Shown here in pieces: positions 1 through 5,321 of a DNA stretch of 7,638 bases (positions within the stretch are counted from its first letter, which is position 1; every line of letters starts with the position of its first letter). The notes beneath the pieces are model-generated. The model was given only the letters and a program-made list of their open reading frames with translations, was not told the DNA's origin and ran no database searches. The DNA is taken from positions 1-7,638 of the forward strand of contig CALBWZ010000229.1 of NCBI GenBank assembly GCA_937893415.1, read 5' to 3'. The stretch is from an uncultured Comamonadaceae bacterium (lineage in GTDB: Bacteria; Pseudomonadota; Gammaproteobacteria; Burkholderiales; Burkholderiaceae_C). Made by a program: the position numbers and the translations under genes.

Positions 1-46
1 CGCTCAAACGCTTGCCGACGTGGTAGCGGGTAATGTCTTGATTCAT
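1..46 (-). CDS. RidA-family (YjgF/UK114) protein, N-terminal fragment
   Basis: Only the first 15 codons lie in the window, reading MNQDITRYHVGKRLS before the edge. The pattern ITR-[YF/H]-HVG-x-R-[LM]-S is the usual opening of one RidA-like subfamily. RidA proteins are small trimeric cytosolic enzymes, and the best-known members hydrolyse reactive enamine/imine intermediates from PLP enzymes. This subfamily assignment rests on very few residues and the substrate cannot be inferred. The start is supported by AGGAG about 10 nt upstream (minus strand, 61-57), inside the end of plsY. The ATG overlaps the plsY TGA as ATGA (46-43), so the two genes are cotranscribed and probably translationally coupled. 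Confidence 0.6.
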   Translation of the reverse strand, partial: MNQDITRYHVGKRLS

Positions 47-690
47 GTGGATTTCTCTCCTAAACGGCTTTCACTGCCGGCCAACAAACGGCTGACGTTG
101 GCGCGATGGCGCCACACCAGCAACAAGGCCATGACCACCAAACAAGCGGCAGATGCTGCCGAAGCCTGCCACATAACTTGGTGGCCAAACAGCCAATAAA
201 ACGGGGCAAATACAGCTCCCACCATGGACGCCAAGGATACAAAGCGGGTGAAGTAGGCCACCACTAAAAATGTGACCAAACACGACAAGCCTAACAGCGG
301 GTCCAAGCCAAACACAACGCCTACAGCGGTTGCCACGCCTTTACCGCCTTTGAAGCCAAAAAATACGGGGTATAGATGGCCTAAAAATGCAGCCAAGCCT
401 GCCAAAGCAGCCCACGAGCTGGCATTGCTGACCAGCCCCAAAGCGTCGGCATTGCTCGCGATCAGCCACACCGGCAAAAAGCCTTTGAACGCGTCCAATA
501 ACAAGGTCGCCACTGCGGCCGTTTTATTCCCCGAGCGCAACACGTTGGTTGCCCCAGGGTTGTTGCTGCCAAAGGTGCGTGGGTCAGACAAGCCCATCGC
601 ACGGCTGACCAGCACAGCAAACGCCAGCGAACCAAGCAAGTAGGCCAGCGCAACACATACAACGGGCACAAAATAAGTAGTTTCAGTCAT
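43..690 (-). CDS. plsY: PlsY, acyl-phosphate:glycerol-3-phosphate acyltransferase
   Basis: An integral inner-membrane enzyme that transfers an acyl group from acyl-phosphate (made by PlsX) to glycerol-3-phosphate, giving lysophosphatidic acid, the first step of phospholipid synthesis. The 215-residue product is normal or slightly long for the family. It is a multi-pass hydrophobic protein with all three conserved motifs: GSNNPGATNVLR at residues 41-52, GHLYPVFFGFKGGKGVAT at 104-121, and a basic WRHRANVSRLLAGSE segment at 193-207. The ATG start is the only in-frame choice, because a TGA lies in frame at 702-700 and no start codon lies between. No clear Shine-Dalgarno sequence precedes it. A 9-codon micro-frame ends on the plsY ATG. 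The 3' end overlaps the RidA-like gene by 4 nt, and ybaK lies 110 nt upstream on the same strand. Confidence 0.95.
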   Translation of the reverse strand: MTETTYFVPVVCVALAYLLGSLAFAVLVSRAMGLSDPRTFGSNNPGATNVLRSGNKTAAVATLLLDAFKGFLPVWLIASNADALGLVSNASSWAALAGLAAFLGHLYPVFFGFKGGKGVATAVGVVFGLDPLLGLSCLVTFLVVAYFTRFVSLASMVGAVFAPFYWLFGHQVMWQASAASAACLVVMALLLVWRHRANVSRLLAGSESRLGEKST

Positions 691-716
691 GGGGTGTGTT
701 CACTCTTGCTGTTCAT
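687..716 (-). other. Possible 9-codon leader peptide stopping on the plsY start
   Basis: The minus strand reads ATG followed by codons for MNSKSEHTP and then TGA. The TGA (689-687) overlaps the plsY ATG (690-688) as ATGA. The same overlap links plsY to the next gene. Because plsY lacks an obvious ribosome binding site, re-initiation after this micro-frame is a plausible way to start it. The micro-frame itself also lacks a good Shine-Dalgarno sequence, and a frame this short arises easily by chance, so this is a weak call. Confidence 0.2.
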
Positions 717-782
717 GTTGCTTGTATTGCTCTGATTGTTTCTACTGCTTATGGGTTGCGAATGACAAGTTCTATTGTTGCT
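702..782 (-). promoter_or_regulatory. ARN-triplet-rich leader of plsY (possible Hfq-binding region)
   Basis: This covers most of the 110-nt gap between ybaK and plsY. Read on the transcribed (minus) strand in a single phase, it contains AGC AAC AAT AGA at 782-771, AGC AGT AGA AAC AAT at 749-735, AGC AAT at 731-726, AGC AAC at 722-717 and AAC AGC AAG AGT at 713-702. That makes 17 ARN triplets out of 27. Repeated ARN is the known motif for the distal face of Hfq in Gram-negative bacteria. I see no terminator or sigma-70 promoter here. Function is inferred from the motif only. An A/C-rich, unstructured spacer could produce the same look. Confidence 0.3.
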
Positions 783-800
783 GATTTAGTGCATCTGCTG

Positions 801-1289
801 CTAGCTCGGCGTTTTAGGCTTGGCGCATTGCACAGCAACAGCCCCCAACCTAAGCAGACATGTGGGGTCAACCAGCACCAGCAGCCCACGCTTGCCAGCA
901 TTAATTGCCATCATTGGCAGCGCCAGCACGCTTGCCTCCACGTAGACCGGCATGTCTTTACGCAGACCGAATGGCGAAGTACCTCCCACCAAATAGCCGC
1001 TGTGCTTGTTGGCCACTTCAGGCAGGCAGGGCGTCACTGTTTTGCAGCCAATCGCCTTGGCCAAAGCCTTGGTGGATACCTCTAAGTTGCCGTGCATCAG
1101 TACCACCACAGGCTGGCCTAACTCGTCTTGCATGACCAGGGTTTTAACCACTGCGTAGGGATCAAGGCCCAGGACGTGGGCGCTGTGTGCGGCTCCGCCA
1201 CGCGCCACGTATGCATAAGGGCGTAAATCGAAGGCCAGCCTCTGCGCTTGCAGCCATTTAATGGCGGGGGTATTGGCCTGCGCGGTCAC
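801..1289 (-). CDS. ybaK: YbaK-type Cys-tRNA(Pro) deacylase
   Basis: A cytosolic trans-editing enzyme of the YbaK/EbsC branch of the YbaK/ProRS-INS superfamily. In known members it hydrolyses Cys mischarged onto tRNA(Pro) by prolyl-tRNA synthetase. The 162-residue length matches the family. Visible signatures are the AVVKTLVM segment with the conserved lysine at residue 49, HGNLEVSTKALAKAIG at 66-81, and HSGYLVGGTSPFGLRK at 96-111, which contains the characteristic GGTSPFG loop. The start is GTG; upstream in frame there is no other start codon before a TGA at 1343-1341, so the choice is forced, although the ribosome binding site is weak. It lies 95 nt after the aldo/keto reductase gene and 110 nt before plsY on the same strand, consistent with one operon. 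Another tRNA specificity within the superfamily is possible. Confidence 0.9.
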   Translation of the reverse strand: MTAQANTPAIKWLQAQRLAFDLRPYAYVARGGAAHSAHVLGLDPYAVVKTLVMQDELGQPVVVLMHGNLEVSTKALAKAIGCKTVTPCLPEVANKHSGYLVGGTSPFGLRKDMPVYVEASVLALPMMAINAGKRGLLVLVDPTCLLRLGAVAVQCAKPKTPS

Positions 1290-1342
1290 TGTTGTTACGT
1301 TGTATGGCTTTGATTGAGCGTGCGTGTGGTGGACGTGACTTC

Positions 1343-1372
1343 ATTGCTGCTTTTGCTGTGCTTGCTGGTGCT
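1343..1372 (-). promoter_or_regulatory. ARN-triplet run in the leader of ybaK
   Basis: In the 95-nt gap between the aldo/keto reductase and ybaK, the transcribed strand reads, in one phase, AGC ACC AGC AAG CAC AGC AAA AGC AGC AAT (1372-1343). Eight of the ten triplets fit ARN, five of them consecutive. It resembles the ARN-rich leader before plsY and could bind Hfq. The rest of the gap shows no convincing promoter. Confidence 0.25.
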
Positions 1373-1378
1373 TTAACA

Positions 1379-1396
1379 CCCGCTTTAAATTGCGGG
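1379..1396 (-). repeat. Short inverted repeat straddling the aldo/keto reductase stop codon
   Basis: CCCGC (1379-1383) and GCGGG (1392-1396) are perfect inverted copies separated by 8 nt of A/T, and the TAA stop lies in the loop. On the transcribed strand no U-tract follows, so it is not a standard intrinsic terminator. It could act as a 3'-end stabilising hairpin or a weak attenuator within the operon, or be chance. Confidence 0.3.
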
Positions 1397-2461
1397 GTCG
1401 CCAAGCTCCACACGCATGGCATCAACCATGGCCAAGGCCTCGCTGCCTATGTCTATATCGAAAGCGGCTATGTTTTCTTGCAATTGCGCCACATTGGTCA
1501 CGCCAATAATGGTACTGGCAACTTGCCATTTGGCTTTGCAAAACGCCAACGCCAGCTGGGTAGGCGTCAGCCCCAGTTCTTTGGCCAAGGCGTTGTAGCG
1601 CTTGGCCCCGGCTACAGACTGAGGCCTGCCACAGCGCTGGGCTCGCATGCTCGCATAAATAGCCATCCGCCCTTGCGGCGTTCCATCGTGCTCTATGCCC
1701 AAGTCATCGTATTTGCCCGTTAGCAAGCCAAACGCCAACGGAGAGTAAGCCAGCAAACTCACATTGAGTCTGTGCATGGTTTCGTCAAGACCGTTTTCTA
1801 CGCTGCGATTCAGCAAGTGGTAGGCATTTTGTACAGTAGCAATTCGCGGCAAACCATGCTGCTCAGCCAAGCGCACAAACTCGTGCACACCGTAAGCCGT
1901 TTCATTGGACAAACCAATCGCCTTGACCTTGCCTGCTCGCACAAGTTGCTCCATGGCTTGCAACTGCTCGAGAATACTGGCGCAAGGCTTGTCTTTATTA
2001 GGGTTGAAATACAACTGGCCAAACAGTGGCGTGTTGCGTGCAGGCCAATGAATTTGATACAAATCGATCACATCGGTTTGCAGACGTTTCAAGCTGTTGT
2101 CACACGCGGTCACAATTTCTTTGGATGTCAGACCTGCATCGTCACCACGGATCCAAGGCATGCCACGTGAAGGGCCAGCAACTTTGGTTGCCAACACCAC
2201 TTGGTCACGCTTGCCTGGGTTGGCTTTAAACCAATTGCCCATCATGGTTTCTGTGGCACCACAAGTTTCTGCCTTGGCGGGTACGGCGTACATCTCAGCG
2301 GTGTCCCAAAAACCCACGCCTGCCTCAATGGCACAACTCATGATGTCAAACGCTGTGGCCTGATCGACCTGCTCAGCAAACGTCATGGTGCCCAAACAAA
2401 TGGGACCAACCTGCAAATCGGACTGGCCCAAAGTGGTTAACGGGTATGCGGCTTGTGCCAT
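1385..2461 (-). CDS. Tas-like NADP(H)-dependent aldo/keto reductase
   Basis: A cytosolic TIM-barrel oxidoreductase of the aldo/keto reductase superfamily. It resembles E. coli Tas along its length: LGTMTFAEQ at residues 23-31, DTAEMYAVPAKAET at 53-66, LATKVAGPSRG at 90-100, and SLKRLQTDVIDLYQIHWP at 123-140, followed by GLSNETAYGV and NAYHLLNRS segments. The catalytic tetrad is complete: Asp53, Tyr58, Lys93 and His138. The 358-residue length is close to that of Tas (about 346). The physiological substrate is unknown. The ATG start is supported by AAGGAG with 7 nt spacing. It is the first gene of the leftward cluster (ybaK and plsY follow) and is divergent from the OmpA-like gene, so its promoter must lie in 2462-2588 or beyond. 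Confidence 0.92.
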   Translation of the reverse strand: MAQAAYPLTTLGQSDLQVGPICLGTMTFAEQVDQATAFDIMSCAIEAGVGFWDTAEMYAVPAKAETCGATETMMGNWFKANPGKRDQVVLATKVAGPSRGMPWIRGDDAGLTSKEIVTACDNSLKRLQTDVIDLYQIHWPARNTPLFGQLYFNPNKDKPCASILEQLQAMEQLVRAGKVKAIGLSNETAYGVHEFVRLAEQHGLPRIATVQNAYHLLNRSVENGLDETMHRLNVSLLAYSPLAFGLLTGKYDDLGIEHDGTPQGRMAIYASMRAQRCGRPQSVAGAKRYNALAKELGLTPTQLALAFCKAKWQVASTIIGVTNVAQLQENIAAFDIDIGSEALAMVDAMRVELGDPAI

Positions 2462-2513
2462 TGAGAAGCTCCTTACAAGACAGGTTCGCGTGACTTACAA
2501 CCGTCAATCGACC

Positions 2514-2542
2514 TTGAATTAAATCAATAGTAGTAATATTGA
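2514..2542 (+). promoter_or_regulatory. Putative sigma-70-like promoter for the OmpA-like lipoprotein gene
   Basis: TTGAAT at 2514-2519 and TATTGA at 2537-2542 are separated by exactly 17 nt in the divergent intergenic region, about 46 nt before the start codon. Both boxes match the consensus only partially (4 of 6 and 3 of 6). Spacing, AT-rich context and position support it more than the boxes do. Confidence 0.35.
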
Positions 2543-2543
2543 T
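2523..2543. promoter_or_regulatory. Operator-like perfect inverted repeat, 7-7-7
   Basis: ATCAATA (2523-2529), a 7-nt spacer and TATTGAT (2537-2543) form a perfect palindrome. It overlaps the spacer and the -10 region of the candidate promoter for the OmpA-like gene and also lies upstream of the divergent aldo/keto reductase gene. Its size fits a dimeric helix-turn-helix repressor site. No regulator gene is present in the window. Confidence 0.35.
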
Positions 2544-2550
2544 GCTTGGT

Positions 2551-2568
2551 GCAGCGGTTCTTCGCTGC
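2551..2568 (+). ncRNA. 5' leader hairpin of the OmpA-like lipoprotein mRNA
   Basis: GCAGCG (2551-2556) and CGCTGC (2563-2568) pair perfectly around a 6-nt loop, and a few more pairs (2548-2550 with 2570-2572) can form after a one-base bulge. The hairpin sits about 8 nt before the GGGAG ribosome binding site. It is a cis-acting leader structure rather than a separate RNA gene. E. coli ompA mRNA is known to be stabilised by a leader stem-loop; an analogous role here is inference. Confidence 0.35.
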
Positions 2569-2588
2569 CACTTACAGGGAGTTTAATC

Positions 2589-3311
2589 ATGCAACACCTT
2601 TTTAACAGTAGCCCAGATGTCACATGGGTGGCAACGTCCACAGGGCGCAGTTGGACCACACGCGCAGCCCAAAGCTTTGTTGCAGGGGCGGCCGTGTTGG
2701 CATTGCTTGGCTGCGAGACCACACAAACCCAGCGCGACACTGGCACAGGCAGCCTAATTGGCGCATTGGGCGGCGCGCTGCTGGGCGGGGCATTAGATGG
2801 CAAAGATGGCGCTGAAAAAGGTGTGCTGATAGGCGCCGCTGCCGGGGCTATCGGTGGACACATTTGGTCTACCCGGATGCAAGAGCAAAAAGCCGCCATG
2901 GAGAAAGCCACGCAAGGCACTGGCATCAAAGTGATTAAAACCGACGACAACCGCCTCAAACTAGACATTCCTAGCGATGTGTCATTCGAGTCTGGCCGCT
3001 ACGCAGTAAGCCCTGCTTTTGGAACTATTTTGAGCACTTTTACCTCCAGCCTTATGGCCAACCCAGCATCCCTTGTTGTCATAGAAGGGCACACCGACAG
3101 CGTGGGCAGTGCGGCGTCTAATATGCGCTTGTCTCAAGACCGCGCACTCAGCACACGCGACTACCTCGCGGCCAAGGGTGTGACCATGGCTCGCATGAGC
3201 ACCAACGGCTACGGCGAAACCAGCCCCATAGCAGACAATGCCACGTCAACCGGCCGCGCTAACAACCGCCGCGTTGAAATCTTTGTAGCCGAGCCCGCGC
3301 CTAAACAGTAA
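2589..3311 (+). CDS. OmpA-family outer-membrane lipoprotein with glycine-zipper domain (YiaD-like)
   Basis: A probable outer-membrane lipoprotein that binds peptidoglycan. Residues 25-42 are a hydrophobic signal segment ending in a lipobox-like LLGC, making Cys42 the lipidated residue. Residues 54-92 are Gly/Ala-rich with GALGGALLGGAL and LIGAAAGAIGG, a glycine-zipper segment. Residues about 123-233 are an OmpA C-terminal domain with IEGHTDSVG (165-173), a conserved N-x-x-LSQDRA segment (178-186), the GYGETSPIADNATSTGRANNRRVEI run (207-231) and the aspartate and arginine residues that contact meso-diaminopimelate in the family (Asp170 and Arg in NRRVEI). The layout resembles E. coli YiaD. The ATG is supported by GGGAG with 7 nt spacing. 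The N-region before the hydrophobic core is long; an internal GTG at 2628 would give a more typical signal peptide but lacks a ribosome binding site. Confidence 0.9.
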   Translation: MQHLFNSSPDVTWVATSTGRSWTTRAAQSFVAGAAVLALLGCETTQTQRDTGTGSLIGALGGALLGGALDGKDGAEKGVLIGAAAGAIGGHIWSTRMQEQKAAMEKATQGTGIKVIKTDDNRLKLDIPSDVSFESGRYAVSPAFGTILSTFTSSLMANPASLVVIEGHTDSVGSAASNMRLSQDRALSTRDYLAAKGVTMARMSTNGYGETSPIADNATSTGRANNRRVEIFVAEPAPKQ

Positions 3312-3325
3312 GAAATCCAAGCAGC

Positions 3326-3343
3326 TGGCCAAGCCATTGGCCA
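3326..3343. terminator. Hairpin between convergent genes, possible bidirectional terminator
   Basis: TGGCCAA (3326-3332), loop GCCA and TTGGCCA (3337-3343) form a perfect 7-bp stem in the 68-nt gap between the OmpA-like stop and the acyl-CoA synthetase stop. Position and symmetry suit a shared terminator. No T-run follows on either strand, so it may end transcripts poorly or mainly protect 3' ends. Confidence 0.4.
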
Positions 3344-3379
3344 ACTCAAAACACCATCAGCTTAGGCTCATTACTCAAC

Positions 3380-5302
3380 CTAATTGCCTAGGCCTTTTGA
3401 CGTCTGCGTCTCCTCCCAGCGACTTTGCTCCAACAGGCGCAGCACGCGTCGCTGCACTTTGCCCGTTGTCGTCATAGGCAAGCTGTCGACAAACTCAACC
3501 TGCTTGGGGTACTCATAAGGTGCTAACTTGCCGCGCACATGGCGTTGCAACTGCCCTACCAATTCGGTCTGCCAAACGAGCAGTTGTGTGGCGTTTAAGT
3601 TGACGCAAGCCTTTAATGCGCTAGGAGACAAGACCACAAACGCTTTCACCACAGCGCCGCGCTGGGCATCTGGTTGGGGGACGACTGCGGCGTTGGCAAC
3701 GCTGGGGTGTTTGAGCAAACAGTTTTCAATCTCACCTGGCCCAATGCGGTAGCCCGCAGATTTGAACATGTCATCAGCACGCCCTGCATACCAGAGGTAG
3801 CCGTCGACGTCGCGTTTGGCAAGGTCCCCGGTGCGGCACCAATTGCCTGAGTATTTACCAGCAGTGGCAGCCTCATTGCGCCAGTAGCCTATAAAAAATA
3901 CGGGGTCTGGCTGACCATCTTCAGCGGTTCGGTAGACCGCCACCTCGCCTATTTCGCCGTCAGCACAGGGCTGGTTGTTGGCGTTGATAACGGCCACTGT
4001 ATGACCGGGGTAGCCTTTACCAATGCTGCCCGGCTTGGCCGGCCACCCAATGGCGACGCGCTGGCCTGCGCTGTTGTACACCGCTTGGTGATTCATGGCG
4101 CAATTGCCCACGATGTAGTTGATCTCGGTTTGACCAAACATCTCGTTAACCACCACGCCCAGCTCGCTGTGACACCAATCAAACACCGCATCGCCCACAG
4201 CCTCGCCCGCACTCATGAGGCCTTGCAGCTTGAGCTTGAACAGCTTGGATGGGTGCGCATACGACTTCATCATGGCCTTGAGCGCCGTAGGAAACAAAAA
4301 GCTATGCGTCACTTGGTGGCGCTGCAACAGCTCAAACGCCACCTCTGGCGAAAACCGGCCGCCGAACGCCACAATAGGCCGCCCCATACACAAACTAGGG
4401 AGCAAAGCATCCATGAGCCCGCCTGTCCAAGCCCAATCAGCTGGACTCCAAAACACGGTGCGGTAACTAGGCTCTGACGGCAAGCCATTAGGGCTGACAA
4501 CATGCTGCGACGGGTCATAGCCAAACCAGTTTTGACTGCATATGAAACCAGTCAAATTACCAATCAGCGCACTGTGCGGAATCAACGCGCCCTTGGGGTT
4601 CCCAGTGGTGCCGCTGGTGTAAATCAGCACTGCAGGGTCAGTTGCCAACGTGTTGGCCATATTGAATGAGACCGCTTGAGCGTGCAACACATCGTCCCAG
4701 TCATGCAGCGCAAGGCTGGCGGTTGTCTGCGTTTGTGCAGCCTCACCGTTAGGCCTTGTGTCAACACCCACACCAATCACATGCTCTAAGTCAGGGCACG
4801 CCGACGCAGCGTCTAGCAACCCAGCCAAGGTAGAGGCATCCACAATCGCCGCTGAAGCCTGGCTGTCTTGCAAACGGAATTGCAAGGCATCTACGCCAAA
4901 CAGCTGGGACAGCGGCATGGCGACAGCGCCCAGCTGCAACACTGCCATGTAGGCCACCGCCGTTTCAAACCGCTGGGGCATGACAATGGCCACACGCTGC
5001 CCCGGGCGAACTCCCAAATTGTTCAAACCATGTGCCAATTGGCTGGCCTGGGCGTAGAGCTGCGCATAGCTGAATTCGGTGCAAGCACCTAAGCCAGCAG
5101 GGCCAGACGCATCAGACGCTTGCTGGATGACGGCCACACGGTCATGCGCGTCTGGCAGCTGTGCCCAGCGCTCGGCGCACCATTGCGCCATGTTGAATCG
5201 CTTGGGTACTGCCCAGCGAAACGAAGCCCACATAGGTTGGTAAAAGTCACCTGACGCTGAAGGCGGGTTGTCTCTAGGTTGACGCTTGGTAGTTTTGGGC
5301 AC
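3380..5302 (-). CDS. Acyl-CoA synthetase (AMP-forming), medium-chain ACSM-like
   Basis: A cytosolic ANL-superfamily enzyme that adenylates a carboxylate with ATP and transfers it to CoA. Landmarks in the 640-residue product are the P-loop YTSGTTGNPKG at 228-238, SPADWAWTGG at 286-295, SAGEAVGD at 364-371, NEMFGQTE at 386-393, TGDL at 491-494, the hinge region YAGRADDMFKSAGYRIGPGEIE at 505-526, and TTTGKVQRR at 611-619 with the catalytic lysine at 615. FRWAVPKRFN near residue 28 resembles medium-chain/ACSM-type synthetases rather than acetyl-CoA synthetase, but the exact acid is unknown. The start is GTG, chosen because GAAGGA lies 7 nt upstream; the internal Met24 has its nearest AGGTGA too far away. 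The protein is longer than most relatives, from N-terminal residues and a loop around 181-212. It converges with the OmpA-like gene and diverges from the hydrolase gene. Confidence 0.92.
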   Translation of the reverse strand: MPKTTKRQPRDNPPSASGDFYQPMWASFRWAVPKRFNMAQWCAERWAQLPDAHDRVAVIQQASDASGPAGLGACTEFSYAQLYAQASQLAHGLNNLGVRPGQRVAIVMPQRFETAVAYMAVLQLGAVAMPLSQLFGVDALQFRLQDSQASAAIVDASTLAGLLDAASACPDLEHVIGVGVDTRPNGEAAQTQTTASLALHDWDDVLHAQAVSFNMANTLATDPAVLIYTSGTTGNPKGALIPHSALIGNLTGFICSQNWFGYDPSQHVVSPNGLPSEPSYRTVFWSPADWAWTGGLMDALLPSLCMGRPIVAFGGRFSPEVAFELLQRHQVTHSFLFPTALKAMMKSYAHPSKLFKLKLQGLMSAGEAVGDAVFDWCHSELGVVVNEMFGQTEINYIVGNCAMNHQAVYNSAGQRVAIGWPAKPGSIGKGYPGHTVAVINANNQPCADGEIGEVAVYRTAEDGQPDPVFFIGYWRNEAATAGKYSGNWCRTGDLAKRDVDGYLWYAGRADDMFKSAGYRIGPGEIENCLLKHPSVANAAVVPQPDAQRGAVVKAFVVLSPSALKACVNLNATQLLVWQTELVGQLQRHVRGKLAPYEYPKQVEFVDSLPMTTTGKVQRRVLRLLEQSRWEETQTSKGLGN

Positions 5303-5321
5303 GGCTTATTCCTTCTAAGAT
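5294..5321 (+). promoter_or_regulatory. Possible promoter for a leaderless hydrolase transcript
   Basis: TAAGAT at 5316-5321 resembles a -10 box and lies 7 nt before the second candidate ATG (5329), so transcription could begin at that codon. The best -35 match is poor (TTTGGG at 5294-5299, 16 nt spacing). An alternative -35, TTGACG at 5279-5284, is too far away. Any such promoter overlaps the start of the acyl-CoA synthetase gene. Confidence 0.2.

Noticed and set aside
272..643. Plus-strand open frame of 123 codons
   Set aside because: It is the antisense of plsY, whose three family motifs are clear; the frame's product looks like no known protein.
1292..1723. Plus-strand open frame with a hydrophobic N-terminus
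   Set aside because: Most of it is antisense to the aldo/keto reductase; only its first 90 nt lie in a gap, and no ribosome binding site precedes it.
2480..2506. TTGACG on the minus strand as a -35 box for the aldo/keto reductase
   Set aside because: No acceptable -10 sequence lies 16-18 nt downstream.
4001..4477. Plus-strand open frame of 158 codons
   Set aside because: It lies wholly inside the acyl-CoA synthetase gene, antisense to conserved motifs, and resembles no family.
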